DNA of 64,000 bases from Buchnera aphidicola (Muscaphis stroyani). GTDB taxonomy: Bacteria; Pseudomonadota; Gammaproteobacteria; Enterobacterales; Enterobacteriaceae. This document shows, piece after piece, positions 41,325-52,016 of the stretch. Positions within the stretch are counted from its first letter, which is position 1. Each line of letters opens with the position of its first letter. The notes under the pieces were generated by a model that saw nothing but the letters and a program-made list of their open reading frames with translations, had not been told where the DNA came from and did no database searches. Where the stretch lies: positions 248,001 through 312,000 of the forward strand of contig NZ_CP034861.1 in NCBI RefSeq assembly GCF_005080865.1, read 5' to 3'. A program made the position numbers and the translations under genes.

Positions 41325-42788
41325 TTACAGCAAAGGACTTAAGAAATAAAAAATTTTTTCAATTACTTGAGTCCAATATGAACGCATATCCCATTTTTTT
41401 TTATCTAATAAAAAAGAATCACAAATGTATTGATTTTGTATAAATGCCAAATTATGACCAAAATTTATATCATCTATTACTAAAGTAATTTCAAAATTTA
41501 ACCAAAGACTCCTCATGTCTAAATTAACCGTTCCAACTAAACTTAGTTGTCTGTCTACTAGTATACTTTTACTGTGCAATAATCCTTTTTTAAATTGATA
41601 AATTTTTACACCTGCTGCTAATAATTCACTAAAAAATACTCGACTAGCCCATTTCACTAAAATAGAATCATGATATAAAGGTATGATAATACTAACTTGT
41701 ACACCTCTTTGAGCAGCAGTACAAATAGCATGCAGTAAATCATCGCTAGGAACGAAATAAGGAGTAGTGATAATTAACTCATTTCTGGCCGAGTAAATAG
41801 CAGTTAATAACGCTTGATGTATCATATTTTCTGGAAAACCTGGTCCAGATGCAATAACTTGAATGCTAGTGTCATTATTTCTAGAGTAATTATTTAAAAC
41901 ATTTCTACTTGGTAATTTAGGTAAGATCTTAAGTCCAGTTTCAATTTCCCAATCGCAAGAATATACAATTCCTATTGTTGTAGCTATAGGTCCTTCAATT
42001 CTTGTCATTAAATCAATCCATTTTCCTACTCCAGAAGACTGCTTGAATAAAATTGGATCTATAAGATTCATGCTACCTGAATAGGAGATATAATCATCAA
42101 TTAGTATAATTTTTCTATGCTGTCTAACATCTAACCGTCTAAACAGAATTCGAATTAAATTAAGTTTTAAAGCTTCTACAACTTGAATCCCTGATTTTCT
42201 CATTAACTCAACCCAAGGACTTCTAAAAAATTCAATACTGCCTGCAGAATCTAGCATTAATCTACATCTTATTCCACGTTTTGCAGATTCAATTAGAGCA
42301 ATTGCCACATCATCTGCAATGCCTCCAGGTTTCCAAATATAAAAAACCATTTCTATATTATGACGTGCTAAATAGATATCACGTATTAAAATTTCCATAG
42401 TTTTTTTTGTATTTGTTAGTAATTTTAGACGATTACTTTTAATTCCAGAAATGCCTTGTCTATGTTTGCATAGTTGAAAAAGAGATCTAGCTACTTCGCT
42501 ATTTTTTATTTGAAATATATATTCACAAGATTTAAGATCTTTAATCCATTTGTTAGACATAGACCATATTCTGTTAGCAATTTTTTTTTCTCTATTTCCT
42601 AAATATAATTCACCAAAAAAAAACCATATAGAAATTCCAATCAAAGGAAAAATATAAATGGTTAAAATCCAAGACATAGATACAGGAACGCTTCGTCTCT
42701 TAATTAGCACTTGGAAATTAATATTAGCAATTAACAGAAAATATGTAAAAAATACCAGCCATTTAATTAATTTATAGAAAATATCCAT
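41325..42788 (-). CDS. cls: Cardiolipin synthase
   Basis: Joins two phosphatidylglycerols to cardiolipin at the inner membrane. The product is 487 residues (E. coli ClsA 486). Two N-terminal membrane helices lie within residues 8-60. Two phospholipase-D HKD motifs are visible: [11 protein letters not shown] near 222 and [10 protein letters not shown] near 400. cdsA is deleted from the uppS-bamA interval, so its phospholipid substrates probably come from outside this window's pathways or from the host (inference). Confidence 0.96.
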   Translation of the reverse strand: MDIFYKLIKWLVFFTYFLLIANINFQVLIKRRSVPVSMSWILTIYIFPLIGISIWFFFGELYLGNREKKIANRIWSMSNKWIKDLKSCEYIFQIKNSEVARSLFQLCKHRQGISGIKSNRLKLLTNTKKTMEILIRDIYLARHNIEMVFYIWKPGGIADDVAIALIESAKRGIRCRLMLDSAGSIEFFRSPWVELMRKSGIQVVEALKLNLIRILFRRLDVRQHRKIILIDDYISYSGSMNLIDPILFKQSSGVGKWIDLMTRIEGPIATTIGIVYSCDWEIETGLKILPKLPSRNVLNNYSRNNDTSIQVIASGPGFPENMIHQALLTAIYSARNELIITTPYFVPSDDLLHAICTAAQRGVQVSIIIPLYHDSILVKWASRVFFSELLAAGVKIYQFKKGLLHSKSILVDRQLSLVGTVNLDMRSLWLNFEITLVIDDINFGHNLAFIQNQYICDSFLLDKKKWDMRSYWTQVIEKIFYFLSPLL

Positions 42789-42934
42789 CCATTGATTATC
42801 CTATTTATTTTTAAAAAATAAAATCATATTGATGTTTCATCAAGTATTTTTAAAAGCATTTTTATTAAAAAATAATTATGAAATCTTAAATAAAAAATAT
42901 TTTTTAGAATTAGCATGTGAAACATAGTGTATAT

Positions 42935-43342
42935 TTAAATAATGCTTATAGGTAATAATTCACGAGGCTTTCCAGAATCATCAACAGCTACATAAATAAA
43001 AATAGCTTCTGCAGCACAGTAGTATTGGCCTAATGGTTTAGAATAAATTTTTTTAAGCCACACTTCTATGTTAATGGTTATTGAACTTGTACCAAGTTTA
43101 ATACATCTTGCATAAAAACTTGCAACATCACCAATAGAAACAGGTTTGAGAAAGTTCATTTTACTTACTTGTACTGTAACAACTTTTCCACCGGTTATTT
43201 CTTTTGCTAGTATTGCTCCTCCCATATCCATTTGAGACATAATCCAACCGCCAAATATGTTTCCATTAGAATTAATATCTGAATGCATGGTAAGTGTTTT
43301 TAATACTAAGCTTCCTTTTGGAAGTTTATATTTTTCTGGCAT
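42935..43342 (-). CDS. yciA: Acyl-CoA thioesterase YciA
   Basis: Hot-dog-fold thioesterase that hydrolyses acyl-CoAs. The product is 135 residues (E. coli 132). NSNGNIFGGWIMSQMDMGG near residues 22-40 contains the catalytic Asp region. It is clustered with yciB and yciC as in E. coli and is 42 bases after yciB. Its use in a symbiont with little lipid metabolism is not obvious. Confidence 0.94.
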   Translation of the reverse strand: MPEKYKLPKGSLVLKTLTMHSDINSNGNIFGGWIMSQMDMGGAILAKEITGGKVVTVQVSKMNFLKPVSIGDVASFYARCIKLGTSSITINIEVWLKKIYSKPLGQYYCAAEAIFIYVAVDDSGKPRELLPISII

Positions 43343-43384
43343 TATAAAAATTTTCGCTCTGTTGTATGAAAAATATTGTGATAG

Positions 43385-43915
43385 TTATTTTTTTTTTGTT
43401 TTAGTATGTATATAAACTCCAGTAATCAGTACTGCTAAAAATGTCAAAAACATTAATCCAAAAACTTTAAAATTAACCCAATTTTTTTCAGATAACCAAA
43501 AAGCAATATAAATATTTAAAAAACTACAGAATAAAAAAAATAAAGACCAAGAAAAATTAATTTTTTTCCAATAAATATCAGGTATATTTATATCTTTTTC
43601 TAACAATTTTTGCATGATTGTTTTTTTTGTCCAAAATTGGCTAACTAATAATGCAATAGATAAAAATATATAAATTATTGTTATTTTCCATTTTATAAAT
43701 TGAGAATTGTGAAAAACTAAAGTTAGTGACCCAAAAAAAGAAATTACAAAAAAACTAATCAAAGAAATTTTATCTATTTTATGATAGTACATCCAATGTA
43801 TTATGCATACTAAACCTGAAGCAAAAATTAACATTTTAGATGCAATAAAAATATCGTACAACTTATAAAATATAAAAAAAGTTGATATGGGTAGCAGATT
43901 TAAAATTTGTATCAT
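43385..43915 (-). CDS. yciB: Septation/inner-membrane protein YciB (IspZ)
   Basis: Integral membrane protein with about five hydrophobic segments, 176 residues (E. coli 179). Homologues in Shigella affect septation and E. coli YciB influences envelope elongation. Family features are LLPISTFFIFYKLYDIFIAS at the start and NFSWSLFFLFCSFLNIYIAFW near 124. It lies 18 bases after yciC and is probably co-transcribed. Confidence 0.92.
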   Translation of the reverse strand: MIQILNLLPISTFFIFYKLYDIFIASKMLIFASGLVCIIHWMYYHKIDKISLISFFVISFFGSLTLVFHNSQFIKWKITIIYIFLSIALLVSQFWTKKTIMQKLLEKDINIPDIYWKKINFSWSLFFLFCSFLNIYIAFWLSEKNWVNFKVFGLMFLTFLAVLITGVYIHTKTKKK

Positions 43916-43933
43916 ATAAAAACCTAAAAAATT

Positions 43934-44683
43934 TTATTTTGGAGCATTAGTAAAGAGTACGTAAAAACGAAACAAATATATAGCTAAAATAGCATACAAT
44001 ATATTCATACTGATGCTAGATATTAAAAACGAAAAATTTTTATTTAAAAAATAAGTATGCGAGAATATTATTGTTAAAACAAATTTTCCAAACATCCAAT
44101 ATAATATACCTAATCCAATAATTTTTATGTTTTTAAAAGAAATAATAATACTTAAATACATAGATTTTGCAATAGAGTGTTTATTGAAATAAAAAATAAT
44201 AGGTGATAATGACAACAATACTGATAAAAATATGCCTGGAATAATTAAAAATATAAAACTTATTTGAATAATTAATGCAGTAATGAAATTTAATATTAAC
44301 AAATTTGGTAAACAAGAAAATAGAGAATACATATACGTAATAATTGGTCGTTTATAATTGTTAGATAAAGTTTTAATTAGTGTCATAATACCTCCTAACA
44401 ATAATGTTTTACTTATTAAAAATTCAGTCATTTTTAATAAAGAATACTTAAATAATTCTTTTTTTTCTTCTATGCTCATAGAATTAATAAAATCTAACAA
44501 TGAAATGCTATCTTTAAATTTTCTATGTTCTATTATAGATAAAATATACATATTTGGTCTGATTAAAATATCTATTAATATACTGGATAAAGTAGCTATT
44601 ATTGATATGAATACAATTAGTTTAATTTGTTGACGAAAGAAATAATATGTATCATGCTTTAATTCATACATCTCAATATTCAT
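43934..44683 (-). CDS. yciC: Inner-membrane protein YciC (UPF0259)
   Basis: Predicted integral membrane protein of unknown function, six hydrophobic segments. The frame opens at 44749, but ATG 44683 lies 5 bases after AAAGGAA (44689-44695) and gives 249 residues (E. coli 247) beginning MNIEMYELKHDTYYFFRQQ, which resembles the family start. The C-terminal AIYLFRFYVLF is conserved. First gene of yciC-yciB-yciA. Confidence 0.9.
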   Translation of the reverse strand: MNIEMYELKHDTYYFFRQQIKLIVFISIIATLSSILIDILIRPNMYILSIIEHRKFKDSISLLDFINSMSIEEKKELFKYSLLKMTEFLISKTLLLGGIMTLIKTLSNNYKRPIITYMYSLFSCLPNLLILNFITALIIQISFIFLIIPGIFLSVLLSLSPIIFYFNKHSIAKSMYLSIIISFKNIKIIGLGILYWMFGKFVLTIIFSHTYFLNKNFSFLISSISMNILYAILAIYLFRFYVLFTNAPK

Positions 44684-44829
44684 GCATGTTCCTTTTAAAC
44701 AATATGTTAGAAATACAAATATTATACATGTTATTTTAAACAAGCACATTTTTAGAAATACAAAATTATTATTTTTGTATAGATTGTCTTAAATAATATT
44801 TATATATCTAAATATTTTTTAAAAATATT

Positions 44830-45639
44830 TCAGATTATTTTAGTAGATTGTTTTAGTTTATAAGTTAAAATTCTTATTTGATTTATCATTTTTTCTTTTT
44901 CAGTTAAATATGTTTCAATAATGTGTATTATAGCGGATCCGCATATTACACCGGAAACACCTAATTGAAGTGATTTTTTAATCTGAAAAGAATTAGAAAT
45001 ACCAAATCCCTGTAACAAAGGAACAGAACTATATTTTTTTATCTTTTTTATAAAATTTTTTGATAAAGATTGAGTATTATTTTGAATACCAGTAACTCCG
45101 GGACGAGAAAGCAAATAGATATATCCTTTTGCTCGTTTAGAAATATTATATATTAGAGAACAATTAGCATCTGGAGGGCATACAAAAATTGAGTTAATTT
45201 TATGCTTATTAGCTGTATAATAAAATAAATCTGACTCTTCGATAGGAACATCAGCTATTAACACTGAACTTATACCAGCACTAAAACAATCTAAATAAAA
45301 TTTTTTAATGCCTCGATTATACACAAGGTTAGCATATAATAAAATTCCTATTGGTAACATTGGGTATTTTTCTCTTATTTTTTTAAGTTCATTAAAATAT
45401 TGAGATAAGGTATAATTTTTCGATAGAGCTCTTAAATTAGATTTTTGAATAACTGGTCCATCGGCTAAAGGATCTGAAAAAGGAATTCCAATTTCTAAAG
45501 CATCAGCACCATTAGAAACTAATGTTTCAATGATTTGAATAGACATTTCCAAAGAAGGATCTCCCATCACTACAAAAGGAACAAAACATCCTTCTTGCAG
45601 CAAAGATAATTTAAGAAACATTTTTTTATAAAGATTCAC
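44830..45639 (-). CDS. trpA: Tryptophan synthase alpha chain
   Basis: Splits indole-3-glycerol phosphate to indole. The product is 269 residues (E. coli 268). The catalytic Glu is in [16 protein letters not shown] near residue 47-62 with the catalytic Asp; LLSRPGVTG near 176 is loop 6, and GFGISN and the phosphate site follow. Its start overlaps the trpB stop by 14 bases, so translation is coupled. Last gene of trpDCBA. Confidence 0.98.
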   Translation of the reverse strand: MNLYKKMFLKLSLLQEGCFVPFVVMGDPSLEMSIQIIETLVSNGADALEIGIPFSDPLADGPVIQKSNLRALSKNYTLSQYFNELKKIREKYPMLPIGILLYANLVYNRGIKKFYLDCFSAGISSVLIADVPIEESDLFYYTANKHKINSIFVCPPDANCSLIYNISKRAKGYIYLLSRPGVTGIQNNTQSLSKNFIKKIKKYSSVPLLQGFGISNSFQIKKSLQLGVSGVICGSAIIHIIETYLTEKEKMINQIRILTYKLKQSTKII

Positions 45640-46828
45640 AATGTTTCTCCTGATCTTTTAAAATATTATTAACTGTTAAAATATCTTTATCTCCACGACC
45701 GGAAAGATTAACAATAAATACTTGTTTTTTATTAGGAAATAAATTCATTAACTTGAGTGCATATGCTAATGCATGAGACGATTCTAAAGCTGGAATAATT
45801 CCTTCTTTTTTGCACAAAATTTGAAATGCATTGACAGCTTCTTGATCAGTTACAGACACATATTGAGCACGATTAATACTTTTTAACCAAGCGTGCTCTG
45901 GACCTACTGATGGAAAATCTAATCCAGCTGAGATAGACCAAGATTCTTTTATTTGACCTTCTTGATTTTGCATTAAATATGACTTCATTCCAAAATAAAT
46001 TCCAGTTCTACCATAACTCAATGGAGCCCCATGTCTACCGGTCTCTATTCCGCAACCTCCAGGCTCCACTCCAATTAAATCAACTTGTTTATCTTTAATA
46101 AATTCAGAAAATATACCAATAGCGTTAGAACCTCCACCAACACATGCAATTATTGCATTAGGTAAAACTCTTTCATATTCTAAAATTTGTTTTTTAGATT
46201 CTTCTCCAATAATTTTTTGAAATTCTCGAACTATTATGGGATAAGGATGAGGTCCAGCTGCTGTTCCAATCATGTAGTGAGATGTTTTGTAACTATCTGA
46301 CCAATCACGTAAAGCTTCATTGCATGCGTCTTTTAATGTTCCTGAACCATTTTTTACTGATATAACTTGAGCTCCCATTAATTTCATCCTTAATACATTA
46401 ACACTTTGTCTTTCAATGTCTTTAAAACCCATATAAATCCTACATTTTAAATTAAATAGCGCACAAGCAATGGCAGTGGCTACACCATGTTGTCCAGCTC
46501 CAGTTTCAGCAATAACTTCTTGTTTATGCATTTTAAGCGCTAACATTGCTTGACCTAATACTTGATTAGTTTTATGCGCACCTCCATGTAATAAATCTTC
46601 TCTTTTAAGATAGATACGGGTTTTTGTTCCTTTAGTTAAATTACAACATAAACTTAAAGGAGTTGGTCTTCCTGCATAGTTTTTTAATAAATTTTTAAAT
46701 GTCTCTTTAAATATTTTATCTTTTTGAGAATCTACAAAATTTTGTTCTAATTCATTTAAAGCTGGCATTAATATTTGAGGAACGTACATGCCTCCAAATT
46801 GCCCAAAATAAGGATCTAGTAAAGTCAT
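45626..46828 (-). CDS. trpB: Tryptophan synthase beta chain
   Basis: PLP enzyme that joins indole and serine to tryptophan. The product is 400 residues (E. coli 397). The PLP Lys is in GGAHKTNQ near residue 85 and the phosphate cup in [10 protein letters not shown] near 231. It overlaps trpA by 14 bases and starts 29 bases after trpC. Supply of this amino acid to the aphid is a core role of Buchnera. Confidence 0.98.
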   Translation of the reverse strand: MTLLDPYFGQFGGMYVPQILMPALNELEQNFVDSQKDKIFKETFKNLLKNYAGRPTPLSLCCNLTKGTKTRIYLKREDLLHGGAHKTNQVLGQAMLALKMHKQEVIAETGAGQHGVATAIACALFNLKCRIYMGFKDIERQSVNVLRMKLMGAQVISVKNGSGTLKDACNEALRDWSDSYKTSHYMIGTAAGPHPYPIIVREFQKIIGEESKKQILEYERVLPNAIIACVGGGSNAIGIFSEFIKDKQVDLIGVEPGGCGIETGRHGAPLSYGRTGIYFGMKSYLMQNQEGQIKESWSISAGLDFPSVGPEHAWLKSINRAQYVSVTDQEAVNAFQILCKKEGIIPALESSHALAYALKLMNLFPNKKQVFIVNLSGRGDKDILTVNNILKDQEKHCESL

Positions 46829-46857
46829 ATGAAAATTCCTTATATTTTTAAAAAAAT

Positions 46858-48225
46858 TTAATAATATCTTAATTTTTGAAAAACTAACTTAATTTTTTTA
46901 TGATCTTTAATGCCTGGAGATATTTCTACTCCAGAGTTTAAATCTAAACCTTCACAATTAAATTCCGATGCTTTAATACAATTATTTTCATTAATTCCAC
47001 CTGCTAAAATAATTTTATTTAAAACACAGTTTTTTAAAATTGACCAATCAAAACATGTATTGCTTCCTCCATGAACAGAGTCAAATATATATTGATTTAC
47101 ATTATTGAATTGAACATTTGGGACTTTAGATGAAATGGAAAGAGCTTTCCAAATTTGGATATTTTTTGGTAACATAATTCTTAATAAGTCTATATATTTT
47201 TGGTTTTCAGATCCATGTAACTGCACTCCAAATAAAGATAATTTCTTGGCCATTTTAACAACAATGTTAATATCTTCATCTTGAAATACACCTATGTACC
47301 TTAAATTAATCTCATGAATAATATGTTTTGCGATTTCTTCGGTAACATTTCGAGGTGAACGTTTTACAAAAATAAGCCCACCATATACTGATCCGTATTT
47401 TTCTGCAATACAAGCATCAATTTTTCTAGTTAAACCACAAACTTTATTTTTTCCTATGAGCATAGAACGTACTGACACGTCTAAATTTTCTTTATGCATT
47501 AAATTTGAACCAATTAAAAATCCATGAACAAATCTACTTAAATCTTTAACTTCATGATATTTTTTTATACCAGATTCGCTGATTATAATTACATTTTTTT
47601 TAATTAAAGGTGCTAAAAAACGAGTTCGATTTAAATCTATAGATAAGTCATGCAAGTTTCGATTGTTAATTCCAATTATTTTTGCTTTTAATTCAATAGC
47701 ACGTTCTAATTCTTTTTTATTATTGATCTCAGTTATAATTCCCATATTTAATTGCATAGCTATTTTAGACATTTTTTTATATTGCTCATTGTTTAAAATA
47801 GATAGCATTAATAAGATAGCATCCGCATAATAGTACCGAGATAAATAAATTTGGTAGGGATCGACAAAAAAATCTTTGCATAAAATTGGTTGATCTACAT
47901 GTTTTCTTATTGTGTTGATAAAACTAAAATTTCCATCAAAATATTTTTCATCTGTAAGTACAGAAATTGCAGAGGCATATTTTTTATAAACACTAGCAAT
48001 ATATAATAAATCAAAATTTTTTCTAATTACCCCTAAAGAAGGGGATTTTTTTTTACATTCTAATATAAAGAATGGATGTTTTTTTTTTAGAGAATGATAA
48101 AATTGTCTTGTATTTTTATTAATTTTATATTGAAAATCTTTTAAAGGTTGTATTTTTTTTCTATTTTGAATCCATTTAATTTTATTTTTTATTATATTAT
48201 TAAGTATCGTGTCTTTCATATCCAT
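46858..48225 (-). CDS. trpC: Bifunctional indole-3-glycerol phosphate synthase / phosphoribosylanthranilate isomerase
   Basis: Two TIM barrels in one chain, as in enterobacteria: IGPS at ~1-255 ([24 protein letters not shown]) and PRAI (TrpF) at ~256-455 ([30 protein letters not shown]). The product is 455 residues (E. coli 453). Two ATGs are close (48225 and 48219); the second gives a better match to the E. coli N terminus. It overlaps trpD by about 26 bases. Confidence 0.97.
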   Translation of the reverse strand: MDMKDTILNNIIKNKIKWIQNRKKIQPLKDFQYKINKNTRQFYHSLKKKHPFFILECKKKSPSLGVIRKNFDLLYIASVYKKYASAISVLTDEKYFDGNFSFINTIRKHVDQPILCKDFFVDPYQIYLSRYYYADAILLMLSILNNEQYKKMSKIAMQLNMGIITEINNKKELERAIELKAKIIGINNRNLHDLSIDLNRTRFLAPLIKKNVIIISESGIKKYHEVKDLSRFVHGFLIGSNLMHKENLDVSVRSMLIGKNKVCGLTRKIDACIAEKYGSVYGGLIFVKRSPRNVTEEIAKHIIHEINLRYIGVFQDEDINIVVKMAKKLSLFGVQLHGSENQKYIDLLRIMLPKNIQIWKALSISSKVPNVQFNNVNQYIFDSVHGGSNTCFDWSILKNCVLNKIILAGGINENNCIKASEFNCEGLDLNSGVEISPGIKDHKKIKLVFQKLRYY

Positions 48226-49228
48226 CTTCTTTTAACATATTAGAAATGTTAATTATCTGTTTATAAACATCTCCACTTCTAATTTTTTTTAATGCTACCT
48301 GTGTATTTTCTTTTAAGTCTTCATAACCAAAAACTTTCATTAATACAGCCACGTTCACTGCTATTAATTCTTCATAAAATTTATCACCATTACCTTTCAT
48401 TGTTTGGCAAATAATACGATAATTTTCTTCTTTAGAACTTTCTGTGATCATTTTTCTTGAATAATTTTTTAAACCAAAATCTTCAGCTTGTAATTTATAT
48501 GAAATAATTTTACCATTCAATAACTCAGACACATATGTTTTTCCATTTAGTGTAACTTCATCTGTATTATTACCATGCAATACAATGCATCTTTTATATT
48601 CAAATTGTTTTAAAATGTGTATTGTAGAGCTAATAAGTTCTTTTTTATAAACACCAATGACTATTAAAGGAGGAGTTGCAGGATTAAGAAATGGACCCAA
48701 TAAATTAAAAATAGTCTTAGTTTTTAAAATTTTACGAACATTTTTAGCTAATTTAAACCCTTTGTGATATTTTTGAGCGAATAAAAAACAAATATTTAAT
48801 TTATCTAAAGTTTCAAGAGATTTTTTTGAAGATGCATTTAAATTTATATTAAGATTATTCAGTAAATCAGAAGATCCTGACTTACTTGAAACTCCTTGAT
48901 TACAATGTTTAATAATTTTAAAACCACAAGCAGAAGCCACCAATGCACTTGCAGTTGAAACATTAATAGTGTTATGAGTATCTCCTCCTGTTCCAACTAT
49001 ATCTGAAAAAATATATCTAGGTTTAAGAAAAAATTTTTTTTTCTCTAAAAATGCATTTACTGCTCCTATGATTTCTTCTATTGATTCGCCGCGCACTCGC
49101 ATTGCTGTTAATACAGAAGATAATTGTATTTCATTTATTTTTCCAGAAATTATTTCTTTAAATAATTTGTAGCTTTCTTTTTTATTTAAACACTTAGATT
49201 CATACAGTTTATTAAAAATTTTTCTCAT
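48200..49228 (-). CDS. trpD: Anthranilate phosphoribosyltransferase
   Basis: Transfers phosphoribosyl from PRPP to anthranilate. The product is 342 residues and has only the transferase domain; the E. coli TrpG-TrpD fusion is absent. GTGGDTHNTINVSTASA near residue 83 binds PRPP and KHCNQGVSSKSGS near 110 binds anthranilate. trpE and trpG are not here; in many Buchnera they lie on a plasmid. I see no Trp-rich leader peptide or attenuator upstream. Confidence 0.97.
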   Translation of the reverse strand: MRKIFNKLYESKCLNKKESYKLFKEIISGKINEIQLSSVLTAMRVRGESIEEIIGAVNAFLEKKKFFLKPRYIFSDIVGTGGDTHNTINVSTASALVASACGFKIIKHCNQGVSSKSGSSDLLNNLNINLNASSKKSLETLDKLNICFLFAQKYHKGFKLAKNVRKILKTKTIFNLLGPFLNPATPPLIVIGVYKKELISSTIHILKQFEYKRCIVLHGNNTDEVTLNGKTYVSELLNGKIISYKLQAEDFGLKNYSRKMITESSKEENYRIICQTMKGNGDKFYEELIAVNVAVLMKVFGYEDLKENTQVALKKIRSGDVYKQIINISNMLKEDGYERHDT

Positions 49229-49457
49229 AATTTACCTTTAACTGCTTTTATTAAATCTTTTTAAAAAATTTGAATTTTTTAAAATTTAATTAAATAAGAT
49301 AACTGTATTATTTTTTGAAATGATTAATCAACATGAATCATTCAATTTAAAAATAATTTTTTAAAAAATTTATATATTTTTTAACATAAAATTATAATAG
49401 TAAAAAAAATAATTACAATTTTTATAAACATTTTTATTATTTTTCGGAACTTTTAAT

Positions 49458-50363
49458 ATGAAAAAAATAATAGTAATAATATTATTTTCTTTAGTCTCTT
49501 TAACCTGGGGAACTACTTGGATGGCAATGAAAATTGCAACTGAAACTATTCCTCCATTTTTTGCTACTGGTTTGCGTTTTTTATCAGCTACTCCATTATT
49601 GATTTTTCTCTCTTATGTAACTAAATCTCCTTTCTTGTTTCCGAAGGGATACAGATATTTTCAAATTGTAATTGCAATATTTTATTTTTCTATACCATTT
49701 ACACTAATGTTATATGGAGGAATATATGTTAGCTCGTCTATGGCTTCTATTATATTTTCTAATATGCCAGTAGCTATTTTGACAGTATCATATTTATATT
49801 TAAAACAAAAATTGTTTTTTTTTCAAAAAGTTGGTGTGGCACTTTCTTTAATTTCATTATTAGTATTTTTATTAATCGAATTAAAATTAAATTTTTTTTA
49901 CCAGTGGAAAGGAATTTTATCTTTAATGATAGCTCTTTTAAGTCATGCAATAATTTATGTTCAGTGTCAAAAAAAATCTTGTTATGTATCTATTTTAACA
50001 TTCAATACATTACCTTCTTTAATGTCTGGAATATTACTGTCTTCTGTTGCTTTTTTCATTGAACATCCTAACATTAACCAAATTTCCAATAGATCTATTA
50101 TGGCTATTTTGTATCTTGGAAACGTTTCTGGTATTTTTGGAATTTTATCTTATTTTTATTTGCAAAAAAAAGTAAGTGCATTTTATGCTTCTACTGTTTT
50201 TTTAATTTTTCCTATAATTACTGGATATTTAGAAAGTTATCTTCATGAATATATAATTAAATCGTATGAAATATGTCTGATTTTTTTACTATCTTTAGGT
50301 ATATTGTTAACTTTAATTCCTCCGCAATATTTAAACAAAATTTTCTTAAAAATTAAAAAATAA
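49458..50363 (+). CDS. DMT/EamA-family membrane transporter
   Basis: Integral membrane protein of 301 residues with about ten hydrophobic helices in two EamA-like halves. The start [22 protein letters not shown] and RFLSA resemble the drug/metabolite transporter superfamily (RhaT, YedA and YddG relatives). The substrate cannot be told. It is divergent from trpDCBA across 229 bases, so it could be regulated with or serve the Trp pathway (inference only). ATG start at 49458 with GGAAC 9 bases upstream. Confidence 0.8.
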   Translation: MKKIIVIILFSLVSLTWGTTWMAMKIATETIPPFFATGLRFLSATPLLIFLSYVTKSPFLFPKGYRYFQIVIAIFYFSIPFTLMLYGGIYVSSSMASIIFSNMPVAILTVSYLYLKQKLFFFQKVGVALSLISLLVFLLIELKLNFFYQWKGILSLMIALLSHAIIYVQCQKKSCYVSILTFNTLPSLMSGILLSSVAFFIEHPNINQISNRSIMAILYLGNVSGIFGILSYFYLQKKVSAFYASTVFLIFPIITGYLESYLHEYIIKSYEICLIFLLSLGILLTLIPPQYLNKIFLKIKK

Positions 50364-50423
50364 AAAACTTATATTTTTTGGTATTAATATATATTTTAAA
50401 ATATTTTTAAAAAAATCTTATAA

Positions 50424-51140
50424 CTGAAAAAATTATCTAATCTAGGTTATAAATCAAGACGCATCATTAAATATAATATAAAATACGATAATATCGAAGT
50501 TAATAAAAAAAATTAGATAAAATTAGAAAACGAATTAATCAAAACAGTTTTGCGAAAATATAATTCAAAAAAACTTGTATCTTTAAAAAAAAAAAAAGAA
50601 AAAAATCATATTTTATAATAAAACTAAAAGAGAAATCTACACTAAAAATGATTATAAAAAACGTTTTACTGTATTTGATAGATTACCTGTTTTACATATG
50701 AATCGATGGATCAGTATTGGAATATTAGATATTAATATTAAAGGTTTATTACTGCTTATAAATAATGGAAATTTAGCTAATGCACTAATGCGTCTTTGAT
50801 ATAAAATAGAGAAAGAACACTATATTCGAGTATTTGAAAATATAAATAAAAGTATAAAAATATTCTGACAAATGGCGTAAAAATTAAAGATGATTATACT
50901 TCTTTTTCAAAAAAATAAAATCTATTCAAACTCAAATGTATAAAAAATAAATGGTTTAAAAGTGTTATATGAGAAGAAAGAAATTGTGAAATGCGATCTA
51001 TCTTTAAAAAATTAAAATGTTAAGTTAGTAGATTGATTAAGATACGATACGGAAATATTTTTTACTCCCTAAAAATTTGAAGACAAGTTATTGGAGGAAA
51101 TTAGATTCTGTAACTTTATAGAAGTTATATCAAACAATTT
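50424..51140 (+). pseudogene. rluB: rluB pseudogene (23S rRNA pseudouridine synthase B)
   Basis: No long open frame remains, but translated fragments on the plus strand follow the E. coli RluB order. They are KLSNLGYKSRR near 50430 (S4-like domain), RFTVFDRLPVL near 50665, WISIGILDINIKGLLL near 50710 (catalytic Asp kept) and LANALM near 50780. Then come NGVKIKDD near 50875, RNCEMRSIF near 50985 and VSRLIKIRYGNI near 51025. Stops and frame changes separate them, so this is a true multi-lesion pseudogene, unlike the single poly(A) breaks elsewhere. Ends are approximate. Confidence 0.88.
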
Positions 51141-52016
51141 TTAAATATTTATCAAAATTAGAAAAATGAGTATTTTATTATTTCAAAAAACAATTTAAGA
51201 ATTAAAAAATTTATTGAAAAAAAGACTAAAAACACTAAAGTATAAGCATACATAAAACTTATTTTTTTTGTATATTAGATGTGGGTTATATATTTTGATC
51301 TTTCATTATAAAAAATTTATATCTAAAAAATATTTAAAATTGATAAGGCGTTTATAAAAATACAAAGTTAGTACGAAAGTAATTTCTTATTTAAAAGCTG
51401 GTGTTTTTATAAAATAAAATTTTAAATTTTTCTGATTTTTTATTATAGAAATAATTTTTTATAAATCTTCTAAATTTATTCATGATTATTATTTTAAAAC
51501 TAGAGTCAATCAACAATTTAAGTTTTTTATAAAAAATTACTTTATTTTAAAAGTTATATAAAGAAAGTTATATTGCTCATTCTTAAATGAATTCAACACA
51601 TTTGAGATCTAAATTCTAAAAGATAAATAAAAAAAGATAAAAATCATAAACACTCATATTTTCTTTAAAAAATTAAATATATGAAATACATGTTAAATTT
51701 TTTTTGATAATTTTTGATAAAAAATTTAAAAAATTTTTAATAAAAAAAAGATAGAACTTACATTTTTTTATTAAAAAATCTATTAGTTATCTTTTTTATA
51801 AAAAAGTTTTGTTCTAATATCTGTTACTGTAAAAAATAAATTGTTCATCTAGCATGTAATAATTAAAAAATAAAGGAAATAAAACTATAATATGTATTTA
51901 TAAAAAATAGTATCTCAGATTTAAAAGAAGAATTTTTTTAGTTTTTAGTTGTCAAAAAATAGTTTATTTTTAAAAAAATAAATAACATATTGAATTGAAT
52001 TAAAACTTTTAAAAAA
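51141..52016. other. Decayed intergenic DNA after rluB pseudogene
   Basis: About 880 bases with no gene-sized open frame. The base composition is like the other gaps, with many A and T runs. It is long for this genome, so it probably held another gene. A few short matches (a Lys-rich stretch, then I-L-D-V near 51270, and L-K-L-E-S near 51508) vaguely recall the SohB peptidase but spacing does not fit; I cannot assign it. Confidence 0.5.

Noticed and set aside
49229-49457. trp attenuator or leader peptide upstream of trpD
   Set aside because: No Trp-codon cluster, and no terminator-type hairpin pair visible in the gap.
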